This document shows, piece by piece, positions 7,104-20,214 of a stretch of DNA of 64,000 nucleotides. The notes beneath the pieces are model-generated. The model did no database searches. It was not told the origin of the DNA and worked only from the letters and a program-made list of their open reading frames with translations. Both the position numbers and the translations under genes were made by a program. Numbering within the stretch: position 1 is the first letter of the stretch; each line of letters begins with the position of its first letter. Source of the stretch: Magicicada septendecula (lineage: Eukaryota > Arthropoda > Insecta > Hemiptera > Cicadidae); NCBI GenBank assembly GCA_034769895.1, contig JAWRYS010000710.1:1-64000 (forward strand). Reading direction: 5' to 3'.

Positions 7104-8268
7104 ATGGCTGCTAATTTAAACAATACGAAGAATAAAAGAATACTATGCCACAAAATAGGAAATGGAAAGGGATTAAGGATAATCGCCCCTGATGTAATTA
7201 AGCCCATGCTGATGGAGTACTTCCATTCATCCACCATTGAAGACCATATGGGAATCAATAAAACAATACATCGCATTCGTAAGGAATATCATTGGAACAA
7301 TATGAACAGCGAAATAGCTAGTTTCGTAAAAAAGTGTAATTTATGCGCGCTCAGTAAACTGGCAAGAAACAGTCAGGTAAGCCAATTAATTTCAGAAATC
7401 CCTACTACCCCTTTCTCTAAACTTTATTTAGACTTTTCAGGTCCCTATCCACGATCTAAATCAGGTAATACTATGCTACTCATATGTGTAGATTCGTTCA
7501 CCAAATTTGTTTGGATGTATCGCATGCGGCGAGCGTTAGCGTCGACGACTGTAAAAATATTACAGGAGAGATTATTTAAAGATTATGGTACACCTGTACG
7601 TATAGTGTCAGATAGCGGACCCCAATTTAAGGCGAAGGAATTTAAGAATATGTGTTTCAAGTTAGGAATAGACCATATTACCACGACGGAGTATCGACCG
7701 CAAGGCAATATTGCTGAAAGGTATCTGCGAAACCTCAAATCTGCATTAATCGCCTACCATGCGAACGATCATACGTCTTGGGACCAGAACCTATCCTGGA
7801 TACAATACGCCTTTAATTCAGCTTATCACGAAGGACATAAGTCTACACCATTTGAGTTACTGTATAAATACAAACCAAACCACCCCTTGTCCACAAAATG
7901 GAAAATACATGACTTGCTACCTCCGCAAATAATGGATAAGCAGATTAAACAAATCTGGAATAAAGCTCGCGCAAATTTATAGAGCGAACTTAGAGAAATC
8001 CCGAAAATACCACGAGAGAAATATTCATAACAATAACAATTTAGTTAGGTACCAAGTCGGTGACTTAGTAACGTACAAGACACACCCGACTAGTAGTGCA
8101 ATTGATAAGACCACCTCTAAACTATCATACCGATGGTGTGGTCCTTACCAAATCCAGAAGTACTTAACCCCAGTTACCGTAGCCCTGTACGAACCTGCGA
8201 CTCGAGAATATGTACGAAGAACACATATTTCGCAGATAAAATTGTATAAAAAGGAAAAGAGGAAATAG
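7104..8268 (+). pseudogene. pol: Pol: integrase (unit 1), interrupted
   Basis: DDE integrase that would insert element DNA. Numbering from the Met at 7104: zinc-binding H41, H48, C78, C81; catalytic D110 (YLDF), D170 (VSDSG) and E205 (IAER), with 34 residues between the last two. Units 6 and 7 read DNG, the usual form; units 1-5 read DSG. One extra T makes a TAG at 7980-7982 (292 codons). The remaining C-terminal part, with the GPY motif, runs out of frame to 8268. No chromodomain and no env-like frame follow. Confidence 0.85.
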
Positions 8269-8700
8269 CATCGCCAAAAATAAAAAAGGTAATACTAGGT
8301 AGACAAGTTATCCTGTACCTCAGTAACCATGCTAAGTGTTAATCGTAGAATTGGGAATGAGGCCTGATCAACCTTAGATCCTGTTCAGCAAAAGATGAGC
8401 AAAATGAGTAGTCAGCTGACCACTAAATGAGAAATTATTTAGAAAGTAACTCTATGAAGAGAGTAACCAAAACCCAAAGAAAGAAAAAACCGGTAGTAGA
8501 TTTAAGTAATAGAAATAAGAAGAAGTTTTGTGTTTTAAAATGTAGTCATTAAGTGTGAATTTTATAAAAAAAAAAAGGTAGTTTGTAAGAATATATATAT
8601 GTATATTGTTTTATACTCAAAAGAAATAAATGTGTATAACACATGCCAATAACTAGGTGAAAGAAAAAGGAAAAGAAGGAGAGAAATTCCACACAGTAAC
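8269..8700 (+). other. 3' noncoding region joining unit 1 to unit 2
   Basis: From the integrase stop through the polypurine tract of the next unit there is no gene. A-runs and a short TA-rich stretch (near 8591-8606) are present. This junction is continuous, with no leftover of a second LTR between units. Confidence 0.6.
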
Positions 8701-9894
8701 GGCAAGCATACTCCCAGTACCCCACTTTCGAATTTTCCTTATTAAAATTCCCCCATGTCGATTTTAAGCGGCGGAGTATGACGATTTAAATGGTAAATAA
8801 ATAAAAAAAAAATTAATAATAAAAATATTAAAAAAACCGAAAGTAAGTAAGTACTTTAAATCGCACGATTAAACCAAATACCCCTGAACTAACTCATAAT
8901 AGTAATGAAAATTAAATTAAGAAAATCTAACTAAATAAGTAATTAAAATCTGAATGTAAAAGTTAAGTATAATACAGTTAACCCTTTAGTAAATTTATCA
9001 TGCGCTGACCTGCCTATCCCGGACATAACGTGCATACCGAACCGGCAGTAAATTAGAAATACCTGTAAATCGTAATGTAAATAATTAATAATTTAAAGTC
9101 ACAAGTAGTAGTTATAATATTCCCTGTAAACAAGATAAGTCTAGATAGTTTATTTTGTCATACTATAAGAATGTATTATTAATAAAGAGTTGGAACTATA
9201 TTATGGCGGAGTACTCACTCCGCGTCGTTGCAATCTACCTGTTGTAACAATGCAAGAGTAACGATGCGGTTTTCAGACTGTAAACACCTCCAAGCGAGGG
9301 CTCTTCATAAAATGTTTTGTTATTCTTTTGATTTTTAATTGAGTGTTAGCTTCCACTAAAAGCGTGGAGAGCTAGTTATATATTGAAGATGTAGTGAGGA
9401 ATTTGTTAGAAAGTGTGATAATGTAAAAAGAACTCGTATATAAGGAGATGTCTCAAGTTAATTAAAAAACGAACTCTCGAATATTGTTCGAGTAATGTAA
9501 TTCAGATATTAATGTAAAAAGAAGATGCAAACTCCAGTACTATGGTGCCAGTAAATATGTGACGTGCACAACTGCAGATAGGGATGACTACCACCTAAAC
9601 AACACTTACCATAACCGCCGAGGATCAGCACGACTTCACGCAGCATAACATCCATCTCCTCGTTAATACACCCAGAGGACTTTCACCGGAAACACTACCC
9701 AGATGACTACCCCGACTAACAGAGTACCGAAGATTCACACCCCAGGACACGGACAGCAAAAGCGTATCTAAGAGGTGACTCGGTAGCTCGTCTACCGAGA
9801 ATTATGTACATTTAAAATATAAGTTTTCAAACATGCCAAAGACTTTTAAAAAGACAATAATCATCTCTAAGCATTAAGTTTTAGAAAAATGCAA

Positions 9895-10288
9895 ATGGCA
9901 TTTGCCACACACATACACACAGAAAACCACAGTTACACCAACATAGACACTCATCTTGAAATTTTACATTACATACCCAAAGGTCGAAAACTCAACACAA
10001 CTGAACAATACGAAATATATAAACACCACACAACACAACCAAACAACATACTCAACGATCAATTACAATATAAATCACATACACTTTTTGACACAATTAT
10101 ACAGAAAACAAACAGTAAGTTGAATCCCCGCGCCAATCCCCTTCCTCCACACACCACCCCCACTACACCTTCCACACAACCGTTACAAAATGCTGGCAGT
10201 CTGTATCAAAGCTGAAGAAGGCGGATACGTAAGCCGAAACGCGTCCAATAAAATCAGTAAGTTTTCACATGAAAAAGTTCATTTTTAG
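9895..10288 (+). pseudogene. Penelope-like fragment, unit 2
   Basis: Same 394-bp fragment. Its frame (9889-10215) encodes the same 108 residues as unit 1. Target duplications are at 9874-9894 and 10289-10309. Confidence 0.65.
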
Positions 10289-11775
10289 TTAAGGTTTAGA
10301 AAAATGTAACCAGTAATTTCTAAAATCATACGTTGTAACATTACTCTTGAGATATAAGTTTTAATCCCTTAACTAAATAATACCATTCTTCAAATGGTGT
10401 TCATGTAACAATGCAACCTTCTTGATAAGTAAAGTAAATACCAGACGTCTTTACTAGATTTAAAGACACTCGGATCCGAGATAAAATACATGATCTGTTT
10501 GATCGTTTGTTTGACAGAAAACCCCTTTTAACTATTTCAGTATGAGAAAATTTTTATGTAATTGCATCTATATATATCATTTGTTAATAAAGAGATGTCA
10601 TCTTGTTACATATTGAAGTGAGTGCATAAATCAGTTAAATTACCTTCCCTTGTGTCCTACAATTAGAGTAATTATTATTGTTCTAAGTGTTGTGTTGATT
10701 TTCAGTTTGTTACAACGTAGGCAGCCTGTATAGTTGGCTAGCGTCAATTATTACGGGTTCCCTGGATTTATAACGTAGCCCGGAACGTTATAAAGTTGCG
10801 CAACTCTGCTTTGTACAAAAGAATTGATCGTGTACAGAGTGTCACATATAGAATTGCGGCACTCTGCTTTCGTGTGAAATAATTGTTACGTAGTAAAAGA
10901 AAAATAGATAACTCTCTGCTGATCTATGCACTCAGTTAATGTATTTCATGTCACCCCAAAAAGGGTAAGTTGCAAAAAAAAAATAGCGACAGTATTAATT
11001 TACCATTGTGAATTTATTTGTGTAAAATTACGCACGAACTTGTGTATAATTTATTTAACATACGCAAAATAATACAAACTATCACTGTATTACACCAATG
11101 CAAGTACCTACATGAATTTTAGTGCTTGTCAAACTGTTCAGTCTTTAACAGGTTTATATTGCGACAATTCAAGACTTGTAGTTTCCTGAATATGCCTGCA
11201 TAGAATGTAAGTTGTATGTCTGTTGTCACGGTGAAACATATAAACTATTGACTAAATTAGACCAGGTTAATTACGTGTAAATAAATTCGTAAGTTTAATT
11301 TTGTTACTAGAGAGAAGTAAAAAAAAAAAGTTAGATAGAATTACAAAAATTAAAATTAGAACGTAAGACAATTAATAACTAAACTCAGCTTATTACGGGC
11401 TGTAACTTGTGTAAAACGTGTATCATTGCCTCGCACTCACCCCCGTGTTGGAGCCAGTTGAAACCAGTCAATAAAGATAGCCGTCAGCTATTGTTGTATA
11501 CAACAATAACATCCCTCACCCCAAGTGTATTTCTCGCGTTCCCACGCATACAACAAGTATGCCATTGTTTACAAAGAAAACTAGTCTGACCTACATTCCA
11601 GCGAACAGCTGATCGTTGACAATACACTGACGTCTGTGTGGAATTTTTGTCTTTCTCTGAAAAGAGAGGTTATTCTCTTACGAACAATGCAAATGCTTTA
11701 ACCATGAATTAAATTGTCTATGTAATAAGTGTCTAGTGTAGTAAAATAAATTTTAGTATTAGATATAAGGTAAAA

Positions 11776-13281
11776 ATGGCACAATTTAATCCAGATTTAC
11801 TATTAAAGGACGAGCTGTCTTATGAAGCTCTTTTACGTGGTCTACCCCACGCGAATGTAACAGTCGCGGAATTGCGCAAGTCTATACGCGAAAGTGGATT
11901 TGATACACCCGCGCAGTTAAGCAACCTAAGCGGACTCGATTATGAGAGCGAGAGAGAAACTTGTAATGCCAAGTATAGTGAGTTGACTTTATTGTCCCAA
12001 ACCCTCCAAGATGAGAAATCTCCTGCGGTAATATTGCGGACAACTCAAAGGATAGAACATTTAACCCGGCGAATGAAAAATTTGTTGAACTGGCCTAACC
12101 GTACGGAAATACCTCCTGAAGTCCAAAGTTTTGCAGATGAAGCTTTACGTCAATTACCCACTATTATCAGGGAATTACGAAGAAAATCTGACTCGTTCCG
12201 AATGGATGAAATTGAGAAGTCCTTGAAGAAACTACACATCTCCCCAGTTCAATCCCCTACGTTAGAACACCCTCCACCCAACACGGATCGGGACTCACCC
12301 GCCGTATTGCAAATACAACCTACTCGAGAGCAATACCCAAATAAAGATTTAATTGCCCCGACTATATTTGAAGCCCCTCCTCCCAGTGTTTTCCAGATTC
12401 GCCCCGCAATGTACGAATTGACAACCCCGAACGCATCATCTGGTCCTCCTAAAGCGATGCCACACGTAAATTATAACGCAGACCTCTATGGAAAAATCAC
12501 TCATCCCGTAGAAAAACTCTTAGCTGAAATTCCATACACTGATGGTTTAAATGTCACTAAACTACTGAATTTCATCAAATATCTCCTGCAGATAAAGGAT
12601 CTACAGCAGCTAAATGACTGGCAAATTTTGCAAGTCCTCCTACCGAAATGTAAACCCCCGTTAAAGAATCGTGTGCTAGAATCATTAAGCTCTACCCTTC
12701 CAGTAGAAGAACTGCATACCACAATAATAAAATATTTTATTCCCACCGGCATTTATGAAGAACTTAAGAGAAAGACCGTACTACGAGTACAAGGAAATCA
12801 TGAGAGATTGGCCCATTACATCTCAGACATCAGGGAGTCCTCTCGACTACTACAAGTAGATTGGAATGAGAGACAGATGGTCGACACCATTTTAGTAGGA
12901 TTGTCTCCAGAAGAAAGATCTCGTTTAGCGTTAATAAATCGACCCAACACCTTTGCGGATCTAGAACAATGCAGTATCCACTCTTCGAATGTATGGTACT
13001 CAGATCAGAACAGACAAGCGATGAAATCAACCGAAGCGAATAGAAATGAATTGCAAGCCCTAGTGCCCGATGTGACAACCCAGCGTGAAAGGCGAGTATT
13101 CAATAGACCGCACAATTTGCACAGCCCTGGTAAATCAAATGAAACACAACCTAAAACGGAAGCAAGGTACCCTCCTCGTAATAAGAATATGTGTTATAAC
13201 TGCGGTAAGTATGGACACATAAGTAGAAACTGTAACAACAAGCAATACGAACGTAAACACCCTAATCCAAAAAACATGTAA
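11776..13281 (+). CDS. gag: Gag polyprotein (unit 2), intact
   Basis: 501 residues with the CCHC knuckle in frame. It differs from unit 1 by Glu78 to Gln and Leu109 to Arg. Gln78 and Arg109 are also found in units 3 and 5-8, so they may be the older state. Confidence 0.9.
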   Translation: MAQFNPDLLLKDELSYEALLRGLPHANVTVAELRKSIRESGFDTPAQLSNLSGLDYESERETCNAKYSELTLLSQTLQDEKSPAVILRTTQRIEHLTRRMKNLLNWPNRTEIPPEVQSFADEALRQLPTIIRELRRKSDSFRMDEIEKSLKKLHISPVQSPTLEHPPPNTDRDSPAVLQIQPTREQYPNKDLIAPTIFEAPPPSVFQIRPAMYELTTPNASSGPPKAMPHVNYNADLYGKITHPVEKLLAEIPYTDGLNVTKLLNFIKYLLQIKDLQQLNDWQILQVLLPKCKPPLKNRVLESLSSTLPVEELHTTIIKYFIPTGIYEELKRKTVLRVQGNHERLAHYISDIRESSRLLQVDWNERQMVDTILVGLSPEERSRLALINRPNTFADLEQCSIHSSNVWYSDQNRQAMKSTEANRNELQALVPDVTTQRERRVFNRPHNLHSPGKSNETQPKTEARYPPRNKNMCYNCGKYGHISRNCNNKQYERKHPNPKNM

Positions 13282-13333
13282 GGCAGGGAGACCCGAAATC
13301 CTGTGTCTTCCGCAGCAACTTGAGATCCGGTAA

Positions 13334-13855
13334 ACCCAAAGAAATGTACGACCATATAAAAAAAAAGGAAGGAAAAGAAACACTAGAGAAATAGATCCCT
13401 ATGTTAGAAAGTTTATTGAAAAATGTAACGCGATAACTAAATGTGATTGGAATAAAAGTCTATTGCCCTTAATACAAATTGACCTAGGTGTTACCTCCAC
13501 CATCGCATTAATCGATTCTGGATCTACGGTCTGGATTTTGGTCTTAATCAGTCAAAAGTTAGCAGATAAATTATTCGAACACAACCTAGTGAAACGCAGT
13601 CAAGTTGTGAATATAAAATGTGCTACAGCCAATAAACAGAATATAGTGATAAAACTTAGCATCACCATTAAAGTAAAAATCAAGAATATAACGTGGTTTT
13701 TTACAATGTTAGTATGTAATGATTTAGGACCCGACTTAATATTGGGAGCTGACTTCATAAGTAAAACGGGAATAATTCTTGACATCCACGAGCAGAAATA
13801 TTATTTTAGATTCGACCGTACACGGAAGTATAATTTTGATTGTAAAACTGACTAA
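13334..13855 (+). pseudogene. pol: Pol: protease (unit 2)
   Basis: Open frame with DSG and ILGAD motifs; recognisable domain from 13463. Ends at the same TAA as unit 1, a stop shared only by units 1, 2 and 4. Confidence 0.8.
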
Positions 13856-14683
13856 CAAGAAAGTATTAGATCATCAACTGCACACATAGTACACCAAGAG
13901 TCTGAATTATCTCATCTAGGAAATAGAGATAGGCTGAGAATGCAGAAATTATTAAAAGAATTTTCCACTGTTCTTACACCTAAGCTAGGACTTACGAAGC
14001 TAATAGAATATAAGATCAATCTGAGCGATCACAAAGTAATACGCCTACCCCCATACAAGTTGTCGCCTCCCAAGATGGAAGTGATGAGGAACCATATCAA
14101 CAAGTTGTTAGAACAAGGAGTCATTGAACCCTCTACGTCTCTGTATTCATCACCCTCCTTTTTAGTACCAAAAGGTCACGACAAATATAGACTAGTTGTG
14201 GACTACCGGCAATTAAACAAACGAATAGAATTTGAATCAATCCCCCTTCCAGACATTCATAGTGCTTTTCATTACTTCACAAAAGCGAAAGTCTTTACTG
14301 TAATGGATCTAAATCAAGCATTTCACCAAATACCCCTTTCAGAGGAATCCAAACGTCTAACCACGTTTGCTGTTCCTTTCAACCTGTACCAATTTACTAG
14401 AGTACCCTTTGGAATATCTCAAGGAAGTTCCGTATGTAGTAGACTATTAGAAAGAATATTTCATGATATTAAATTTAAATATGTGTATCACTACCTGGAT
14501 GACTTCGTAATCTATAGCGAATCGATGGAACAACATCTTAAACATCTACGTGAAGTGTTATCTCGATTACAAAAAGCAGGATTAACAGTTAACCCCAAAA
14601 AGGTAAATTTTGCAGTCCCACAATTTTCATTTTTAGGTCACATCGTGAAAGCCAACGGAAAGGTAAGCATAGACCCCGAATGA
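13856..14683 (+). pseudogene. pol: Pol: reverse transcriptase (unit 2)
   Basis: YLDD and the motif A Asp are present; from the Met at 13940 the sequence is identical to the unit 1 protein. Ends at the array-wide TGA (14681-14683). Confidence 0.85.
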
Positions 14684-14687
14684 ACCC

Positions 14688-15494
14688 GTGCAATCAGACA
14701 ATTTTTTACCCCCGCGAGATGCAAAAGGTATAGCCCAATTTTTGGGAATGGTAAATTATTTCCACAAGTATATTCCCCATCTTGCCGAAATAGCAGCACC
14801 GCTGAATGCCTTAAGAAAGAAGGGAGCGAAATTTGAATGGACTGCACAACACCAAAATGCGTTCGAACAACTAAAAGAAAGCATCATATCTCCCCTAGTA
14901 TTACAACTAGCCGATTTTACAAAACCGTTTGTAGTTCAGACCGACAGTTCAAGTGTAGCTTTAGGTGCAGTCATCTATCAGGAAAAAGAAAACAGTAGAC
15001 TACCGATTAGTTATGCTTCACGAACATTGAATGACCAAGAAAAAAAATATTCCGCATATGAATTGGAATGTTTAGCCATTGTTTTTGCGTTTGAGAAGTT
15101 TAAACCCTTTCTAGAACATAAAGAATTCCTTTTGGAAACTGATAATCAAGCATTATCTTGGTTACTGAATCACCCTAAACAGTTAGGACGTATTGGAAGA
15201 TGGGTATTGAGGTTAAACTGTTACAACTTCAAAGTGCAGCATATTAAAGGTACACAAAACGTAGTCGCTGATACCCTGTCCCGTATGTTCCAGTCGCCCA
15301 CTAATACTCCCGAAAACAAGGAGAGTCTGGAAACACCCATTGTTAACACCGTAATTACTGAATTCCCCCTTGCGTTTACCAACATTGCTCAATATCAACA
15401 AGACCCTCTTCTGAAACCGATTATAGAACAACTTGAGCAAGGAATTAAATCAGAGAAATATGTATTAAGTAAAAGAATACTATTTCTTTTATGA
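14688..15494 (+). pseudogene. pol: Pol: RNase H (unit 2)
   Basis: Full 268-codon frame, same residues as unit 1, with the four acidic sites present. It is cut from RT by the shared stop and C-run and from integrase by the palindrome at 15478-15539. Confidence 0.85.
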
Positions 15495-15542
15495 ATTTGC
15501 TAAGTTTTATGAGTTAGCAAATTCATAAAAGAAATAGTAAGG

Positions 15543-16707
15543 ATGGCTGCTAATTTAAACAATACGAAGAATAAAAGAATACTATGCCACAAAATAGGAA
15601 ATGGAAAGGGATTAAGGATAATCGCCCCTGATGTAATTAAGCCCATGCTGATGGAGTACTTCCATTCATCCACCATTGAAGACCATATGGGAATCAATAA
15701 AACAATACATCGCATTCGTAAGGAATATCATTGGAACAATATGAACAGCGAAATAGCTAGTTTCGTAAAAAAGTGTAATTTATGCGCGCTCAGTAAACTG
15801 GCAAGAAACAGTCAGGTAAGCCAATTAATTTCAGAAATCCCTACTACCCCTTTCTCTAAACTTTATTTAGACTTTTCAGGTCCCTATCCACGATCTAAAT
15901 CAGGTAATACTATGCTACTCATATGTGTAGATTCGTTCACCAAATTTGTTTGGATGTATCGCATGCGGCGAGCGTTAGCGTCGACGACTGTAAAAATATT
16001 ACAGGAGAGATTATTTAAAGATTATGGTACACCTGTACGTATAGTGTCAGATAGCGGACCCCAATTTAAGGCGAAGGAATTTAAGAATATGTGTTTCAAG
16101 TTAGGAATAGACCATATTACCACGACGGAGTATCGACCGCAAGGCAATATTGCTGAAAGGTATCTGCGAAACCTCAAATCTGCATTAATCGCCTACCATG
16201 CGAACGATCATACGTCTTGGGACCAGAACCTATCCTGGATACAATACGCCTTTAATTCAGCTTATCACGAAGGACATAAGTCTACACCATTTGAGTTACT
16301 GTATAAATACAAACCAAACCACCCCTTGTCCACAAAATGGAAAATACATGACTTGCTACCTCCGCAAATAATGGATAAGCAGATTAAACAAATCTGGAAT
16401 AAAGCTCGCGCAAATTTATAGAGCGAACTTAGAGAAATCCCGAAAATACCACGAGAGAAATATTCATAACAATAACAATTTAGTTAGGTACCAAGTCGGT
16501 GACTTAGTAACGTACAAGACACACCCGACTAGTAGTGCAATTGATAAGACCACCTCTAAACTATCATACCGATGGTGTGGTCCTTACCAAATCCAGAAGT
16601 ACTTAACCCCAGTTACCGTAGCCCTGTACGAACCTGCGACTCGAGAATATGTACGAAGAACACATATTTCGCAGATAAAATTGTATAAAAAGGAAAAGAG
16701 GAAATAG
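15543..16707 (+). pseudogene. pol: Pol: integrase (unit 2), interrupted
   Basis: Zinc ligands and all three acidic residues are present, with DSG at the second Asp. The T insertion creates a TAG at 16419-16421. The GPY-containing tail continues out of frame to 16707. Confidence 0.85.
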
Positions 16708-18333
16708 CATCGCCAAAAATAAAAAAGGTAATACTAGGTAGACAAGTTATCCTGTACCTCAGTAACCATGCTAAGTGTTAATCGTAGAATTGGGAATGAG
16801 GCCTGATCAACCTTAGATCCTGTTCAGCAAAAGATGAGCAAAATGAGTAGTCAGCTGACCACTAAATGAGAAATTATTTAGAAAGTAACTCTATGAAGAG
16901 AGTAACCAAAACCCAAAGAAAGAAAAAACCGGTAGTAGATTTAAGTAATAGAAATAAGAAGAAGTTTTGTGTTTTAAAATGTAGTCATTAAGTGTGAATT
17001 TTATAAAAAAAAAAAGGTAGTTTGTAAGAATATATATATGTATATTGTTTTATACTCAAAAGAAATAAATGTGTATAACACATGCCAATAACTAGGTGAA
17101 AGAAAAAGGAAAAGAAGGAGAGAAATTCCACACAGTAACGGCAAGCATACTCCCAGTACCCCACTTTCGAATTTTCCTTATTAAAATTCCCCCATGTCGA
17201 TTTTAAGCGGCGGAGTATGACGATTTAAATGGTAAATAAATAAAAAAAAAATTAATAATAAAAATATTAAAAAAACCGAAAGTAAGTAAGTACTTTAAAT
17301 CGCACGATTAAACCAAATACCCCTGAACTAACTCATAATAGTAATGAAAATTAAATTAAGAAAATCTAACTAAATAAGTAATTAAAATCTGAATGTAAAA
17401 GTTAAGTATAATACAGTTAACCCTTTAGTAAATTTATCATGCGCTGACCTGCCTATCCCGGACATAACGTGCATACCGAACCGGCAGTAAATTAGAAATA
17501 CCTGTAAATCGTAATGTAAATAATTAATAATTTAAAGTCACAAGTAGTAGTTATAATATTCCCTGTAAACAAGATAAGTCTAGATAGTTTATTTTGTCAT
17601 ACTATAAGAATGTATTATTAATAAAGAGTTGGAACTATATTATGGCGGAGTACTCACTCCGCGTCGTTGCAATCTACCTGTTGTAACAATGCAAGAGTAA
17701 CGATGCGGTTTTCAGACTGTAAACACCTCCAAGCGAGGGCTCTTCATAAAATGTTTTGTTATTCTTTTGATTTTTAATTGAGTGTTAGCTTCCACTAAAA
17801 GCGTGGAGAGCTAGTTATATATTGAAGATGTAGTGAGGAATTTGTTAGAAAGTGTGATAATGTAAAAAGAACTCGTATATAAGGAGATGTCTCAAGTTAA
17901 TTAAAAAACGAACTCTCGAATATTGTTCGAGTAATGTAATTCAGATATTAATGTAAAAAGAAGATGCAAACTCCAGTACTATGGTGCCAGTAAATATGTG
18001 ACGTGCACAACTGCAGATAGGGATGACTACCACCTAAACAACACTTACCATAACCGCCGAGGATCAGCACGACTTCACGCAGCATAACATCCATCTCCTC
18101 GTTAATACACCCAGAGGACTTTCACCGGAAACACTACCCAGATGACTACCCCGACTAACAGAGTACCGAAGATTCACACCCCAGGACACGGACAGCAAAA
18201 GCGTATCTAAGAGGTGACTCGGTAGCTCGTCTACCGAGAATTATGTACATTTAAAATATAAGTTTTCAAACATGCCAAAGACTTTTAAAAAGACAATAAT
18301 CATCTCTAAGCATTAAGTTTTAGAAAAATGCAA

Positions 18334-18727
18334 ATGGCATTTGCCACACACATACACACAGAAAACCACAGTTACACCAACATAGACACTCATCTTGAAA
18401 TTTTACATTACATACCCAAAGGTCGAAAACTCAACACAACTGAACAATACGAAATATATAAACACCACACAACACAACCAAACAACATACTCAACGATCA
18501 ATTACAATATAAATCACATACACTTTTTGACACAATTATACAGAAAACAAACAGTAAGTTGAATCCCCGCGCCAATCCCCTTCCTCCACACACCACCCCC
18601 ACTACACCTTCCACACAACCGTTACAAAATGCTGGCAGTCTGTATCAAAGCTGAAGAAGGCGGATACGTAAGCCGAAACGCGTCCAATAAAATCAGTAAG
18701 TTTTCACATGAAAAAGTTCATTTTTAG
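18334..18727 (+). pseudogene. Penelope-like fragment, unit 3
   Basis: Same fragment, frame 18328-18654 unchanged. The hammerhead-like core is intact at 18640-18696. Confidence 0.65.
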
Positions 18728-20214
18728 TTAAGGTTTAGAAAAATGTAACCAGTAATTTCTAAAATCATACGTTGTAACATTACTCTTGAGATATAAGTTT
18801 TAATCCCTTAACTAAATAATACCATTCTTCAAATGGTGTTCATGTAACAATGCAACCTTCTTGATAAGTAAAGTAAATACCAGACGTCTTTACTAGATTT
18901 AAAGACACTCGGATCCGAGATAAAATACATGATCTGTTTGATCGTTTGTTTGACAGAAAACCCCTTTTAACTATTTCAGTATGAGAAAATTTTTATGTAA
19001 TTGCATCTATATATATCATTTGTTAATAAAGAGATGTCATCTTGTTACATATTGAAGTGAGTGCATAAATCAGTTAAATTACCTTCCCTTGTGTCCTACA
19101 ATTAGAGTAATTATTATTGTTCTAAGTGTTGTGTTGATTTTCAGTTTGTTACAACGTAGGCAGCCTGTATAGTTGGCTAGCGTCAATTATTACGGGTTCC
19201 CTGGATTTATAACGTAGCCCGGAACGTTATAAAGTTGCGCAACTCTGCTTTGTACAAAAGAATTGATCGTGTACAGAGTGTCACATATAGAATTGCGGCA
19301 CTCTGCTTTCGTGTGAAATAATTGTTACGTAGTAAAAGAAAAATAGATAACTCTCTGCTGATCTATGCACTCAGTTAATGTATTTCATGTCACCCCAAAA
19401 AGGGTAAGTTGCAAAAAAAAAATAGCGACAGTATTAATTTACCATTGTGAATTTATTTGTGTAAAATTACGCACGAACTTGTGTATAATTTATTTAACAT
19501 ACGCAAAATAATACAAACTATCACTGTATTACACCAATGCAAGTACCTACATGAATTTTAGTGCTTGTCAAACTGTTCAGTCTTTAACAGGTTTATATTG
19601 CGACAATTCAAGACTTGTAGTTTCCTGAATATGCCTGCATAGAATGTAAGTTGTATGTCTGTTGTCACGGTGAAACATATAAACTATTGACTAAATTAGA
19701 CCAGGTTAATTACGTGTAAATAAATTCGTAAGTTTAATTTTGTTACTAGAGAGAAGTAAAAAAAAAAAGTTAGATAGAATTACAAAAATTAAAATTAGAA
19801 CGTAAGACAATTAATAACTAAACTCAGCTTATTACGGGCTGTAACTTGTGTAAAACGTGTATCATTGCCTCGCACTCACCCCCGTGTTGGAGCCAGTTGA
19901 AACCAGTCAATAAAGATAGCCGTCAGCTATTGTTGTATACAACAATAACATCCCTCACCCCAAGTGTATTTCTCGCGTTCCCACGCATACAACAAGTATG
20001 CCATTGTTTACAAAGAAAACTAGTCTGACCTACATTCCAGCGAACAGCTGATCGTTGACAATACACTGACGTCTGTGTGGAATTTTTGTCTTTCTCTGAA
20101 AAGAGAGGTTATTCTCTTACGAACAATGCAAATGCTTTAACCATGAATTAAATTGTCTATGTAATAAGTGTCTAGTGTAGTAAAATAAATTTTAGTATTA
20201 GATATAAGGTAAAA

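Larger units (their letters stand above)
1..8436 (+). mobile_element. Tandem unit 1: Ty3/gypsy-type retroelement copy
   Basis: First complete repeat unit. The phase is arbitrary and set by the first base of the window; the same sequence restarts at 8437, 16876, 25312, 33750, 42185, 50620 and 59064. It holds intact gag (501 codons), protease, RT, RNase H and integrase in broken frames, and a nested Penelope-like fragment. Its first 700 bases differ from all other units mainly by one-base changes in homopolymer runs. Beyond that it is closest to unit 2. Confidence 0.93.
8437..16875 (+). mobile_element. Tandem unit 2
   Basis: Second complete unit, 8439 bp. Gag is intact and the pol lesions match those of unit 1: a stop between protease and RT, a stop plus frameshift before RNase H, the palindrome, and a one-base insertion in integrase. 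Noncoding stretches 8269-9894 and 10289-11775 carry the same sites as unit 1: polypurine tract, AATAAA sites, hairpins and the inverted-end segment at 10329-10719. Confidence 0.93.

Noticed and set aside
8269-11775. env-like gene between integrase and the next gag
   Set aside because: No frame of useful length, signal peptide or membrane segment; the only sizeable frame is the Penelope tail.
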